Of a stretch of DNA of 64,000 bases, positions 12,288 to 24,440 are shown one piece after another. Below the pieces are notes generated by a model. It was not told where the DNA came from, ran no database searches, and was given only the letters and a program-made list of their open reading frames with translations. Numbering within the stretch: position 1 is the first letter of the stretch; each line of letters begins with the position of its first letter. The stretch spans positions 14,193,501-14,257,500 of the forward strand of contig NC_135792.1 in NCBI RefSeq assembly GCF_051106095.1. Direction: 5' to 3'. The DNA is from Pogona vitticeps. Its lineage: Eukaryota > Chordata > Lepidosauria > Squamata > Agamidae. The translations under genes and the position numbers were made by a program.

Positions 12288-13616
12288 TTATTATATATCT
12301 TTGTTACATAATTAATTTTCGTGTAATTTTTATTCCTGGATCGAAAAAGCAGTTAGCAAGCAACTGCCACTGCTTGAAGATTATACCAAAAACCTAGCCC
12401 TGGAAAAACTCATATTTAAATTACATATGCCTCTCAATATTAGGACAAATTTGAGTTCATACCTGTAGTTCTAATATGCCAGAGAGGCACAACACCAATA
12501 TAGTTGTGATCCTGTGCATGGACACGACCAACAAAGGCAACAGCACCACAAGAGCTATATGGAGACAAAAGCCAGTGTAACAACAATTATTGCAGCAGTC
12601 TTGGCATTTGCCTCTCACCCACAGTCATTTATCAAGAGAGTATCTACACTACACAGTATATGACAGTTGGCTGCAACTTTGCTTACATCCTAAGTAAGTA
12701 CTTAGAATTCTCTGCTGGATAAGCTGTAATATTCTTCCATGAACCACAATAAAAAAAATTTAAGTACCAAACTACAAATCCCAGTATTTTGCAGTATGGA
12801 ACAATGACTGTTAAGATGGTAACAAATGACTGTAAATGTATAGAAAGATGCCTATATTAGCCAACTGAGTTATCCCTAATGTTACCTAATACGGTATACT
12901 CACCTAAACACCTGCAGCTAGGAAGGAACCACTGTACATAATAGGTCAACATGGCATACTGGTAAGGAGAGAAGGAATAGACCTCTCCAGTCCAAAGAGC
13001 TTCCTGCAGAGAAACGCTCAAGCACTCTAACTGCAAAACACATGCAATACTCAAACATCTCCGTAATCCAGCAGATAGGTGACAAGTATTTGGAACCTAA
13101 AGTTTTCCTCTCACATCCCGTTGCAAAAACAATGCTCCCTCACATATTCTTATCAGACCACATCAAGCAGCAGCATCTGCATGCAAGGAAGAGGATAATA
13201 ATCCAACAAGGGTGAGTATAGCATGATGAAAATTAAAATACTGATAGGGATTTTATGCAGACCACTGACTGATCATTGGGGAAGAAAGCTGTAATTTGAG
13301 GTTTACTTTAAGGAGATAATGACCTTTGCCACACGATGTTTGGTCAGGGAACACATTGTGGCCCATGAATGAACAGGTCTCTAATTTCATGTGTGGTAGT
13401 GATGGGAGCTCAGAGGTATGAAAAGTATGTGTGAGGAGGGAATGGAGTGCAGAATGAATGTAATGATGACAAGAGGAGGGAAGACCTCTTCATCTCATTG
13501 AAAACTTCTGGCTCAAAGCAGTGGCAAGGCAGAAGAATTAAAAATGAGGCAGAGAAGATGGAAATTCTCTGCAAGAAACAGAAATAATTTGAACTTCCAT
13601 TAAAAGCCAGCTGGAT

Positions 13617-13800
13617 TCCCAGTATGGTATCATGGATAGGGTGATGGACTAGGGCTCTGGAGAACAGGGTTTGAATCCCCAATCAGTTGCTGGGGGGTGT
13701 GTGAACTGTTTAAACCACTCCTTAAATATCTCTCTTACCTTGAAAGCCCTATTATATAAATCAGTTCCAACTTGATGGCACAGAACACACACAACGAACA
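13617..13800 (+). mobile_element. tRNA-derived SINE
   Basis: The head GGTATCATGGATAGGGTGAT with B box AGGGTTTGAATCCCC is followed by a body ending CAACTTGATGGCACA and an ACACAAC-rich tail. It has the same 3' end as the SINE at 7138-7290. It lies in WDR88 intron 3. Confidence 0.75.
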
Positions 13801-14327
13801 GCTAGCTGGCCAGTGGGGAATGTTGGGAAGAGGAAGAGGTGTCAAACAGAAAGAGTGAGAAAAGAGGTGACAGAAAGAAAGAATTAAACTATACATTACA
13901 GATAGCCCATTATTAGAAGCTGAAACCTGTTAAGTGTTCTAGAGGCATGATTAATGCCAGGCTTTTGTGAGCAACTGTACTCCCAAGGTTGTGGATTATT
14001 TCCTTTTGGTAACCAACTGCAAAACAAAGGAAGCCAATTTGCAAACTGCAAGAGGACTGAAAAGCTCATGCTGTGACAATTAGATGTATCTCTGACATAC
14101 TTTGCCCTTCATGGTACACTGAAGGGCACTCTCTTTCATTGAAAAAGAGGAGGTTGCCACAAAGAAAAAGAGACTAGCCTTGCTCCCTTTTGCTTATGGT
14201 CCCCCTCCTGCATGTGGCTCATAGATCGCCCTTGGTGTAATCTCTCTACCACAGAAAGAAATAGAAATACACCTATGAATGACTAGCTTTTGCCATATTT
14301 GAAGATGCAAATGTGTTCAATGTTTAG

Positions 14328-14391
14328 GTTGATTACAGCGTCCTATGATAAAACTCTAAAGGCCTGGGACACAGAAACAGGAAAAATGCTT
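14328..14391 (+). CDS. WDR88: WDR88 exon 4
   Basis: A 64-bp exon between TGTTTAG and GTATGT. One base completes Arg, then LITASYDKTLKAWDTETGKML, the inner strands of blade 2 closing in AWD. The human counterpart reads IAASYDKTVRAWDLETGKLL as I recall it, so identity is high. It leaves in phase 0. The flanking intron 3 is about 6.2 kb and carries the CR1 and hAT-like elements. Confidence 0.93.
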
Positions 14392-14889
14392 GTATGTATT
14401 GATTTTTTTTAATCCTATTTAAACAACTGGAAACTGAACTTTGCTAAAATAGTCATCTAGGCAGATATGTCCCTGTCATGTTAGAAGATGTACAGAGTTG
14501 CTTAGCAATGGTTGTACAATATCAAATTGATGGATAGATATGCCAATACAATTTGATCCAGAAATATTTGATTTCTATTCTGTTCTGACTGGATAAATCT
14601 TGGGCATGTTATTTAATGTCCCCAAGTATCTTGCTATGATATACATTAGAGTTTAGAATATTCTAACATATGAGTAATTAATATCCTTAATAGGGTTAAA
14701 TATTTGCATGAATTATAAGCAGATTCCATTTTTGTGTATTTGCACATTTTAAATGCAGTTCTGACATAAGGACAATTCTTCAAACACAGATGTATTATTT
14801 TAGTCATTTTCTGTAGTTCTAACTTTAATTTTTTTAAAAAAATTAATATTCCCAACTACTAAAGAACATTAGATAGATTTTAGATTTTG

Positions 14890-15360
14890 TCTGCCAAGTA
14901 GTTGTTGACTCAGGGCTTGATTCCACTGCTAACCCCGTCCCCCCCCCCCCACCTTTGTACTGGATTGGGCTGAAAACCCAATTTAGATTTGATCACACAT
15001 ATGAGGCACATGCACATGTGGATTACAATGCCAGGGGAGCAAGTTCTTCTGCTCCTCTATTTTGCATTGGATGTGGAATTGATTAATTGGAAACAATTCC
15101 ATATGTGTTTATGCTCCTGCACCTTTTAAAAAAAATCCTGCTATCTGACACAGCATTACACCAAATAGCAGGAATTTTTAAAAATTAAAGTACTGTGCTT
15201 GTCCCATGCTCATGCCCCCCATCAGCAGATTTGCATTCCCTTCCGATCACCTGTCTGATCCCCCCACTTGCCATCCCAATTGCCCACCCCTTCACAAGCC
15301 TGATCCAGTGCACTCATTTTATAAGTGGAGCAAATTCCATGGTATTTGACCACGTACTCT
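14890..15360. repeat. Unclassified intronic repeat-like stretch
   Basis: A C-homopolymer (near 14940) is followed by a low-complexity body. The segment near 15329-15366 (ATAAGTGGAGCAAATTCC ... GTATTTGACCA) recurs near 35186-35222 in WDR88 intron 9, so at least this piece is repetitive. No terminal structure or ORF homology was seen. Confidence 0.35.
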
Positions 15361-15792
15361 CCCTCTCAGTGTGCATTAGTTGGCCCAGTATCCTCTCCTC
15401 TGCAGAATAAAAGTAGCTGGGAATATAAACTTTGGATTGGTAAAAGAATACTGGGAGAGAAATAAGCATTTCTATGATGCATTTCTATGATGGCTACCAT
15501 ATTTGAAGCCCTCGTCCATTTCAGTAAAAAAGACAACTGAAAATTGTTCATTACCTTAAGTACATTTTCTCTTCTTGTATATAATTTGTTCAGTGCAGCC
15601 AAAGTGTGTCAACACCAAGTCTCAATGAAATCACTGAGATCTTTTAGTCGTGACTCACACATCCAAGTCCTATTGATGTCACTGAGTTTTAGTTACAACT
15701 AACTTCAGCTGCACTTGGACAAAAATTTTCATGTTAGATTAAAACATGCTACATTAAAGTATAACCTCAATGGCTTTCATTTCCTTTTCTAG

Positions 15793-15931
15793 TGGTCTCA
15801 AGAACAGGATGGAGTTATAACATCATGCCATATTTCTCATGATGGTAAATACATTGTCTCTGGTTCAGATATGGAAAATGCTTTGTTCATCTGTGACACA
15901 GGAGATGCTAAACAGTTGGCATCTATCAGAG
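15793..15931 (+). CDS. WDR88: WDR88 exon 5
   Basis: A 139-bp exon (phase 0 in, phase 1 out) between TTTTCTAG and GTAGTA. It encodes WSQEQDGVITSCHISHDGKY, IVSGSDMENALFICDTGD and AKQLASIR plus one base, making up blade 3. It aligns with the human segment SCKFSPDGKYVVSGFDVDH. The usual closing WD is replaced by CD, as in the human protein (CIMDAE), so the blade is divergent but conserved as such. Confidence 0.93.
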
Positions 15932-16419
15932 GTAGTATTTCAAAATTTCATATCCTTGTCTTTCTACCTGACAAGAAACTCATTTTAACTATGTTTGTGT
16001 GACCACATTGCTTTTCAGTTTAATTGTCTGTCTGTAAACTGGTGAGTATAATCACTGCAAATCAGAGCAAATATGAATTTTTAGGGATTGGCTTCTTAAT
16101 CTCCTTGGAAGGAATAGATGGATACTCATAGTGTTTGCACTAACTGGCAGTTTGGGGTTAGGTCAGAGCTCCAGTGCACTTCTGTTCTTTAAGCCCTGTG
16201 AAGACAGAAGCTCTCTGAATGAACCACAGCTTATAAGCTTATTCAAAAGCAAAAGTAGTAAAGCATAACAGCTCAACCAAAGAGCAAATGATTCAGCAGT
16301 GAAGACAAAAAGTGTCATCAGGGTAGCATAGCTCAATGCATTGTAGGGCTTTCAGCACAGGAAACAATAAAAGGCTAAGCTGAGCTATCTATGTATACTT
16401 ACAATTGCATAAAAGTTTT

Positions 16420-16560
16420 CCATGGGATAGAATGTGAAGCGCAGTGTGAGTAGCCTTTCAAGACAATGAGCCTGTTCTCAGTAGTTACCTTCCATCCTAT
16501 ATCCCATCATCCCTTCGTCAATGGTCTTGAAGGCTCTGCAAATCACACTGTGTCTTTTAA
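16420..16560. repeat. Imperfect inverted repeat in WDR88 intron 5
   Basis: ATGGGATAGAATG ... CAGTGTGAGTAGCCTTTCAAGAC is mirrored by GTCTTGAAGGCTCTGCAAAT ... CACACTG and CATCCTATATCCCAT. Each arm is about 50-60 bp with several mismatches. It is likely an old foldback MITE, family unknown. Confidence 0.45.
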
Positions 16561-17715
16561 TTGGCCCTAGCTGTTCTTTTAATCAGTTTCTCTGAGCACT
16601 CCTCCTTCTTCATTCCAGGTGCAAGGACTCATCAAGGACATTATGTCTTTTCTGTTTTCTCAGACAGTTCTGAAGTTCTTACCCTGTTTTCAAAATATTT
16701 TGGCTTGGTTGGTTCAGTTCAGACATGTTACAGTTTTTAAAAACTTGTTCACTCCATAGCTGCTGATTCTTTCACACCCCTGAGTCTAGCTAGGTGTGGT
16801 CCCTTTTGAGGCATGGATCGATTCTCCCTCCTATGGCAGAGGGGCTAACATGACTTGAGCAACCCAAAGAGTTTATATATCCTACCTTCCCTGTGTTGAA
16901 ACTGGCAGGGAGGGATGAAATACAGTAATATACACAACACAGCAGGTGGGGAAGCTCTTAGTGCTAAGTGGCACAAATTTCTCCAACTAAGTCAGCATGT
17001 CATCACCTTGATAAGTAATTCTTAGCACAAAACCTTTGTAAATATGGGATTTAATGTGCAGTTTCCTGCTATGCTTGTGCCTCCCACTAAGTTGGTGATG
17101 TGACATTCATGAAATAGTTTGCCATATGCTGAAACAAGACAGATTTTGTTAACCAGCAACAACTCACAGCATGAACTCTTTTATAAAAGGGCTCATCATA
17201 ACAACAATGTGTCATACTCTTTCTGCCACAGCTTCCACCCTGAAAAAGTGATGGGAGAGGGGGAGAAATGGCAAAGACAAGTCAGAGTCTGATTATCTGG
17301 CATGTAATTTGTAGCTTGAACAATAAACCATGGTTAACATATGCAGCAGCTTATTCTGAGATGCAGACTTTCACAGTGAATTTTAAAGCTAGTTCTGTGA
17401 TATATGTTGAATAAATTGCAAAACAAATGATGAATGGACGACTTCTCAAAATGCATGGCAATATGGCTTTCACTCCTCTGCCATTACTGAATTGTCACTT
17501 TGCCCTGCATTTAGATCAATATTGAGTGCAAGCGCTAGTCTTTGAATTGCTTTTCTGAACCAGAGGAAAAAAATGGAATTATTTTAAAAAGTGACAAGTT
17601 AGGTGGGAAACTCTGATACAAATACATAACAAAGTAACCACTGACTCATCCCACTTGTAAAAACGTCATTGCCTCAAAGAGCAGAAGTCCTTAGTACAGT
17701 ATTTGTGTGTTTCAG

Positions 17716-17845
17716 AATATCACCGGAGCACAATCAACCGATGCCGCTTTGATCCTCACAACCAACGAATTGCCACAGTATCCTCTGACATGTCTATAAA
17801 ATTTTGGGATATAATTGCTCAGTCCACCACAGTCACAATTGAACG
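17716..17845 (+). CDS. WDR88: WDR88 exon 6
   Basis: A 130-bp exon (phase 1 in, phase 2 out) between TGTTTCAG and GTAAAA. It encodes EYHRSTINRCRFDPHNQR, IATVSSDMSIKFWDIIAQ and STTVTIE plus part of Arg. This is blade 4, with the canonical closing FWD. The human counterpart is HHTRSITSCCFDPDSQRVAS. The following intron is the longest of the gene (11.8 kb) and holds both large BovB copies. Confidence 0.93.
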
Positions 17846-18601
17846 GTAAAAAACTATATTACAAGTCATGATGTGATTGTCATTAAATCAGAGGTTGTTA
17901 GTGATCAAGGTGAAATAGTTACTATGGCTGCTCTGACGTTAGGCATTTCGTGTGGAAGGGCCGCGACCTTTTCTTTCGTCTTTTATGGGAGATATGCACA
18001 ACCTCACAGTCTGTTATTAATTCGTTGGGGTCATGCTGCTATTGGATTTTCTTTTTCACAATTAGTGCTTGGTTTCAGCTATTGTTCTAATGATTGAGTT
18101 TGAGGGCAAAATTATAACTTGGTGAATGAAATTATTGTCTAGCAAATAGCCCATGAAATAAACTAGGATAACACCAATTCTTTAGTTTCACAGGTTTCTT
18201 CCAGCATTTTTCTCAATGCACAAAGTACAGCTTCTTTGAAAAGTAGTACAGTCTCCACAGCACTTGATTCCCCAGTACTCCTCTTCCATTTTAAGAGACA
18301 CAGTGTTGACATGGGCAGTTACATGCTGTCACTGATAGTGGATGAAGCTGGCACAGCTCAGCACGCAATCACTATGAAGTGGGCACCTTTATAATAACAG
18401 TTACTTTAAAAATCAGCAACAGGTTTTTTACTAGTATTACAATGGATTCTGGCTATAAATTTGTAACTATTAACATATTAGTGAAACAGTTTCCCTTCAA
18501 TTAAAAACTTTTTATCATAACAGCCAATTTTTCAAAAATATTTGCAAAATATTGTTACAATAAAGTACTTGCTCACAGTAACATAAAAATTATAGTAGAT
18601 G

Positions 18602-21532
18602 TTGTTGTTGTTTAGTCATAAAGATGTGTCCGACTCTTTGTGACCCCATGGACCAGAGCACGCCAGGCCCTCCTATCCTCCACTGCCTCCCAGAGTTTGG
18701 TCAAATTCATGTTCGTAGCTTCAATGACACTGTCCAACCAGCTCGTCTTCTGTCGTCTCCTTCGTCTCTTGCCTTCACACTTTCCCGACATCAGGGTCTT
18801 TTCCAGGAGTCTTCTCTTCTCACGAAATGGCCAAAGTATTGGAGCCTCAGCTTCAGGATCCCTCCTTCCAGTGAGCGCTCTGGGTCGATTTCGTTCAGAA
18901 TGGATAGGTTTGTTCTCCTTGCAGTCCGGGAGACTCTCAAGAGTCTCCTCCAGCATCACAATTCAAAAAGCATCAATTCTTCAGCAGTCAGCCTTCTATA
19001 TGGTCCAGCTCTCACTTCCATACATCACTACATGAAAAACCATAGTTTTGACTATGTGGACCTTTGTCAGCAAGGTGATGTCTCTATTTTTTAAGATGCT
19101 ATCTAGGTTTGTCATCGCTTTCCTCCCAAGAAGCAGGCATCTTTTAATTTCCTGGCTGCTGTCACCATCTGCAGTGATCTGTCACTGCCTCCATATCTCC
19201 CCCTTCTATTTGACAGGAGATGATGGGGCCAGTGGCCATGATCTTAGTTTTTTTTTTTAATGTTGAGCTTTGGACCACTTTTTGTGCTCTCCTCTTTCAT
19301 CTTCATTAAAAGGTTTTTTAATTCCTCCTCACTTTCTGCCATCAGAGTGATATCATCTGCATATCAGAGGTTGTTGATATTTCATCCGGCAATCTTAATT
19401 CCAGTTTGGGATTCCTCCAGTCCGGCCTTTCACATGATGTATTCTGCATAAAAGTTAAATAAGCAGGGAGACAATATACAGCCTTGTTGTACACCTTCCC
19501 CAATTTTGAACCTATCAGTTGTTCCATATCCAGTTCTAACTGTTGCTTCCTGTCCCACATACAGATTTGTCTGGAGATACATAACGTGGTCAAGCACTTC
19601 CATTTCTTTAAGAACTTGCCATAGTTTGCTGTGGTCCACACAGTTGAAGGCTTTTGCGGAGTCAATGAAGCAGAAGTAAATGTTTTTCTGGAACTCTCTG
19701 GCTTTCTCCATAATCTAACACATGTTAGCAATTTGGTCTCTAGTTCCTCTGCCCCTTTGAAATCCACCTTGTACTTCTGGGAGTTCTCAGTCCACATACT
19801 GTTGAAGCCTGCCTTGTAGCATTTTGAGCACAACCATGCTAGTGTGTGAAATGAGTGCAATTGTACAGTAGTGGGAGCATTCTTTGGCACTGCTCTTCTT
19901 TGCGAGTGGGATGTAGACTGATCTTTTCCAATCCTCTGGCCACTGCTGAGTTTTCCAAACTTGCTGACATATTGAGTGTAGCACCTTAACAGTATCATCT
20001 TTTAAAATGTTAAATAGTTCAACTGGAATCGCATCACCTCCACTGGCATTGTTGGCCATGCTTTCTAAGGCCCACTTGACTTTGCTCTCCAGGATGTCTG
20101 GCTCAAGGTCAGCAACCACAAGATCTAGGTTATCCAGGATATCCAGAAAATCCTCTGTGTATTCTTGCCACCTCTTCTTGATGTCTTCTGCTTCTGTGAG
20201 GTCCCTCCCATTTTTGTCCTTTGTCATATCCATCTTTGCACAAAATGTTCCTTTAACATCTTCAATTTTCTTGAACAGATCTCTGGTTTTTCCCTTTCTA
20301 TTATTTTCCTCTATATCTTTGCACTGTTCATTTAAGAAGGCCCTCTTGTCTCTCCTTGCTATTCTTTGGCAGTAAGCATTCAATTTTCTGTAAAATCCCT
20401 ATCTCCTTTGCATTTTGTTTCCCTTTTCTGCTATTTGTAAGGCCTCACTGGACAGCCACTTTGCTTTCTTGCATTTCCTTTTCTTTGGGATGGTTTTTGA
20501 TGCTGCCTCATTTACAGTTTTAGGAGCCTCCATCCATAGTTCTTCAGGCACTCCATCTTTGGTTGCAGAGAATATAGTCAATCTGATTTCGATATTGCTC
20601 ATCTGGTGATGTCCATGTGTAGAGTTGCCTCTTGTGTTGTTGGAAAAGAGTGTTTGTGATGACCAGCTTGTTCTCTTGACAAAAGTCTCTTAGCCTTTTC
20701 CGTGCTTCGTTGTGAACTCCAAGGTCAAATGTAGCTGTTGTTCCTTTTATCTCTTGACTCCTTATTTTCACATTTCGGTCCCCTATAATAAGAACATCTT
20801 TCTTTGGTGTCAGTTCTAGAAGGTGTTGTAAATCTTCATAGAATTGGTCAATTTCAGTCTCTTCAGCATTGGTGGTTGGTGAATAAACTTGGATTACTGT
20901 TGAAAGGTCTGCCTTGGATTCATATTGAAATCATTCTATCATTTTTGAGATTATATCCCAATGCAGCTTTTCGCTCTCTTTTGTTGACTATCAGTGCTAC
21001 TCCATTTCTTCTATGGGCTTCTTGCCCACAATAGTAGATATGATAATTGTCTGAATTGAATTCACCAATTCCCGTCCATTTTAGTTCACTATCGTCCAGG
21101 ATGTCAGTGTTTATTCTTGCCGTCTCCTGTTTGACCACTTCCAGCTTACCAAGGTCCATAGATCTTACATTCCATGTTCCTATGCACTATTTTTCTTTGC
21201 AGCATCGGACTTTCCTTTCACTTCCAGGCATGTCCACAGCTGAGCGTCCTTTCAGCTTTGGCCCAACCACTTCATTAGCTCTGGAAATACTTGTATGTGT
21301 CCTCCACTCTTCCTCAGTAGCATGTTGGATGCCTTCTGACCTCAGGGGCCCATCTTCCAGCTTCATATCTTTTAGCCTTTTATTTCTGTCCATGGAGTTT
21401 TCTTGGCAAAGATACTGGAGTGGCTCTCTACTATGACCTGTCCGTCTTGGGTGTCCCTGCATGGCATAGCGCATAGCTTCTCTGAATTACTCAAGCTCCC
21501 TCGCCACAACAAGGCAACAATCTGTGAAGGGG
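18602..21532 (-). mobile_element. BovB (RTE) LINE, copy 1, with 9-bp target duplication
   Basis: TAGTAGATG flanks both sides (18593-18601 and 21533-21541), giving the exact insert of 2931 bp. On the minus strand the order is 5' leader, APE endonuclease (DSELKWTGIGEFNSDN near 21080), linker, RT and the C-terminal region (RRAWRALVHGVTKSRT). It ends in the BovB 3' tail at the left edge (TGTGACCCCATGGACCAGAG in plus sense). Several stops, frameshifts and an internal deletion (around 20560-20600 relative to copy 2) make it inactive. BovB is known for repeated horizontal transfer among squamates, ruminants and others. Confidence 0.92.
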
Positions 21533-21540
21533 TAGTAGAT

Positions 21541-22505
21541 GAAACCTACCATAGTATGTCAATGTTATTATTGACCTCTGTAAGCTACCCCCGTCTCCAA
21601 GGAGATTTAGGGGAGCTGGAGATAGAGAGATTCCAGAGATTTAGTCAGTCCTTATGTGGCTAAGATGAGCCCAAATTCTCAACCAGGCCCTGCACTGAAT
21701 CTCTTTCCTCAAGTCAATCCCCTTTGTTAAGAAAAGGCAAGAAACACAGACAATCCATGAGTTAACACTCAGGTAAAATCTGGGCTCTATGTGGTAGCAA
21801 AATATTTGTGGCCAATTAGTTAGGCTAGTTTGTACAAGAGACCAATGCATGCAATCTTAAACATTATTGCTTTTATTGAGAAATATAGTTCTAAACAGAA
21901 TTCAGATTATAGCATAGTAAATCATTTAGTAACATTTCCATGTCAAGTCAGATAGACCACCCCACAAACTCCAGCTAAGAAAAATAACACAAGAAAAACA
22001 TACTAAGCTAGAATTATGCATAGACGTTGTTTTTCTTACGTATCCAGTGACTCCATAGTCCATAGTCCAACAGGAAAGGTTAGAGTCCAGTTGTAATCCA
22101 AAAGTCCATGTTGGCAAAAAGGCTCCATTCAAAAGTTATAATCCATTTTGGGAAAGACGGCTCTCCTTGTCCTCTTCTCCTCTCTCAGTCAAACACCATT
22201 TTACAACTCTTCCCCCTCCTTCTTCCTCTACAGGACAACCAAGTAGGAACAAGCAAAAAGTATCTTGTCCTGCCTAAGTTTCCCATGGGAATCTTGCAGG
22301 TGCAAGGAATTGTTATGACTACAAATACTGCAGCTCTGTAGTCCTCCTAGCAACGAGATAAGGCTGAGAGCTATGCAGTTGAAAACAGCATGCGAAATCC
22401 CTGGTACGGACACAGACATTAAATTCAATATGGATGTGATTAAGACAATCTTATGACTACAAAACCCATTCTAACAAACACAGAAATAGCTTAAAAAACA
22501 TATCA
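21541..22505. other. Unclassified repeat-like stretch in WDR88 intron 6
   Basis: No coding homology is visible. The reverse strand carries an AATAAA-type signal near 21867, and the segment could be a retroelement terminal region. I found no matching target duplication, so it stays unassigned. Confidence 0.3.
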
Positions 22506-24250
22506 TTAGCATTGTTTGGTCCACTCCTCTTAATTTTGTGTCATCTTCATTTATCTGTGCTTGTGTCTCCCTGCCCCCTTCAGTTCAATTCAAAGCCCTC
22601 CTGATGGTGTTCTTCATGCTGTGGCCGAATACATTCTTCCCAATCCTTGTGAAGTGCTAGCCATCTCTTGCTAGCAGTCCATCTTCTAGGAAGGTTAGCC
22701 CATGATCCCAAAAACCAAATCCATCATGTTGAAACCACCTTTGTAGTGAGCCATTCACCTAGCCAGTCATTTCCCTTTCTATTCCTCTTCCAAGTACTGG
22801 TAGGATGAATGAGAAAACAATATGGGCCCCAATGTTCTTAAATTTCCTTCCCAGAACTTCAAAATCTGATTTGATCTCTTTGAATTTGCTTTTGGCTGTG
22901 TCATTTGTAGCCACATGACTGAGAAGAAAGGGATATGTGTCTGTGTGTTTTATGAGTGATGTCAATTCTTCTTTCACATCCCTAATCTGTGCTCTGGGAC
23001 AGCACACCTGGTGGGTCCATGGATCTTCCTGGCATACTTCAATTTCCATCCCACCACAGTAGGGAGTCTCCTATTACAACTACTGTACTCTTCTCATCTT
23101 TTTTTGTAGGGTAAGGGTTCAGTGCCTCCACCTGGCTTTGTCCACTTGTTTTCTGCCAGACTCCTCATGAAGAACATGAAAGCAATTTTGCATTTCCAAA
23201 GGTGAAGATAGTCTTCTTCTTTTGCTCCTAACTGTGACTCTTTTCCATGGTGGTTCCTCCCCTATGTTTGCTCTCTCCTCAGCATTTTCCTCCTCTGTCT
23301 TCTCTTATTGCTTTTCCCCCCTCCAGTGCCTCTATTGACTGCTGCCGCTGCCCAAGATTTCTGTCAATGTACACTTCATCTTCCCTTATAGCCTTAAGTG
23401 TGGCTACTTGCTGCTCCAGTTCTCACACTTTTTCTTCTAATAATGCCAACAGTTTGCACTTACTGGATGTGTATGCCATGTTACACTCAGGCACAAAGAC
23501 AAACATTGCACAAACTTTGTAGGCAACTACAACTGAAGTGTTTCTTCCCTCAATAATCCCCATTAGCTTTTTGCATTAATGTGGTTGTCTGTGAATACCC
23601 TTCTGCTTTATTTTGTTATCTTGAACATAGGTGAGAAAGTTCACTAATATAGAACTACTTTCAAACATCCGAATTTTTTTTTGTTAGGGGCCTCTCCCTT
23701 GGCCTCCCCCATCAAACTGTGTTCTGTTCAGAGTCAGCAATCAAAAGGCCTTCCCAGAACTCACAGCTGCTACTTACAGCTCTCAGCAGTACAGTGGACC
23801 CTTGACGTACGGAATTAATCCATATTGGAATGGTGGCTGCAGGTAGAAAAGTCTGTAGGTCGAGGCTCCATTGACCTACAATGCATTGAAAACTGATTAA
23901 TCCGTAACTGGCTGTTTTTGTTCCATTTTTTTCCCGGTCTGTAGGTCGATTCTCTGGCTGCAAGTCGAACCTAAATTTTGCGGCCAGAGAAGTCTGTAAC
24001 TCGAAAAGTCTGTAAGTGGAGCTGTCTGTAAGTCGAGGGTCCACTGTAATCAGGACAGACTCCCTTCCTCTTAAGGTCAGTACATGGCCCTTGCTGTTAA
24101 GGACACACACCCTTCCTGTTAAGCTGAGCACATGGCCCTTGCTGTAAAACTGAGCACATGGTCCTTCTGAATACAGAATTCTTAGGGGTTACTCCAGGTC
24201 CCTTCCTGGTGTTAATCTAAAAACACTCACCTCTCCTACCTACAGTGTCT
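22506..24250 (-). mobile_element. CR1 LINE 5' part with ORF1 (esterase-like domain)
   Basis: The open frame 23049-22759 on the minus strand reads VCCPRAQIRDVKEELTSL, LLSHVATNDTAKSKFKE and GAHIVFSFILPVLGRGIER. It matches CR1 ORF1, whose SGNH/esterase-like domain normally shows HVGTNDTA; here the Gly is Ala. Upstream leader sequence continues to about 24250 and is interrupted by a MITE at 23792-24046. A short tandem repeat (GAGCACATGGCCCTTGCTGT-like units) lies at about 24070-24165. The fragment lacks the RT part and is dead. Confidence 0.72.
23792..24046. mobile_element. Tc1/mariner (Tigger-like) MITE, 255 bp
   Basis: It begins CAGTGGACCCTTGACGTACG and ends AAGTCGAGGGTCCACTG, inverted copies flanked by TA (23790-23791 and 24047-24048). 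The interior carries repeated GTAGGTCGA/GTAAGTCGA motifs and no ORF. It belongs to the same group as the elements at 31839, 37876, 42026 and 42954. Confidence 0.85.
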
Positions 24251-24440
24251 TGATTTGGCAGCCTTCCAATCCTCCATCTCTACACAAATCAGTGGTGTGT
24301 GCATGCAGGATTGCTCCCCTTTGATCAATATTGTAATTGTTAGTGTTAATGCATCCCTTACTTTCTGTTACAACTTTGGCATTTGGCTCAATTTAGAGGT
24401 GGGGGTGAAACTGTGGACCAAGAACCACCTGGTATTTGGT

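Noticed and set aside
21541-22505. Possible minus-strand solo LTR (starts TGTTAGAATGGG at 22476, AATAAA near 21867)
   Set aside because: No matching 4-6-bp duplication or opposite end could be found.
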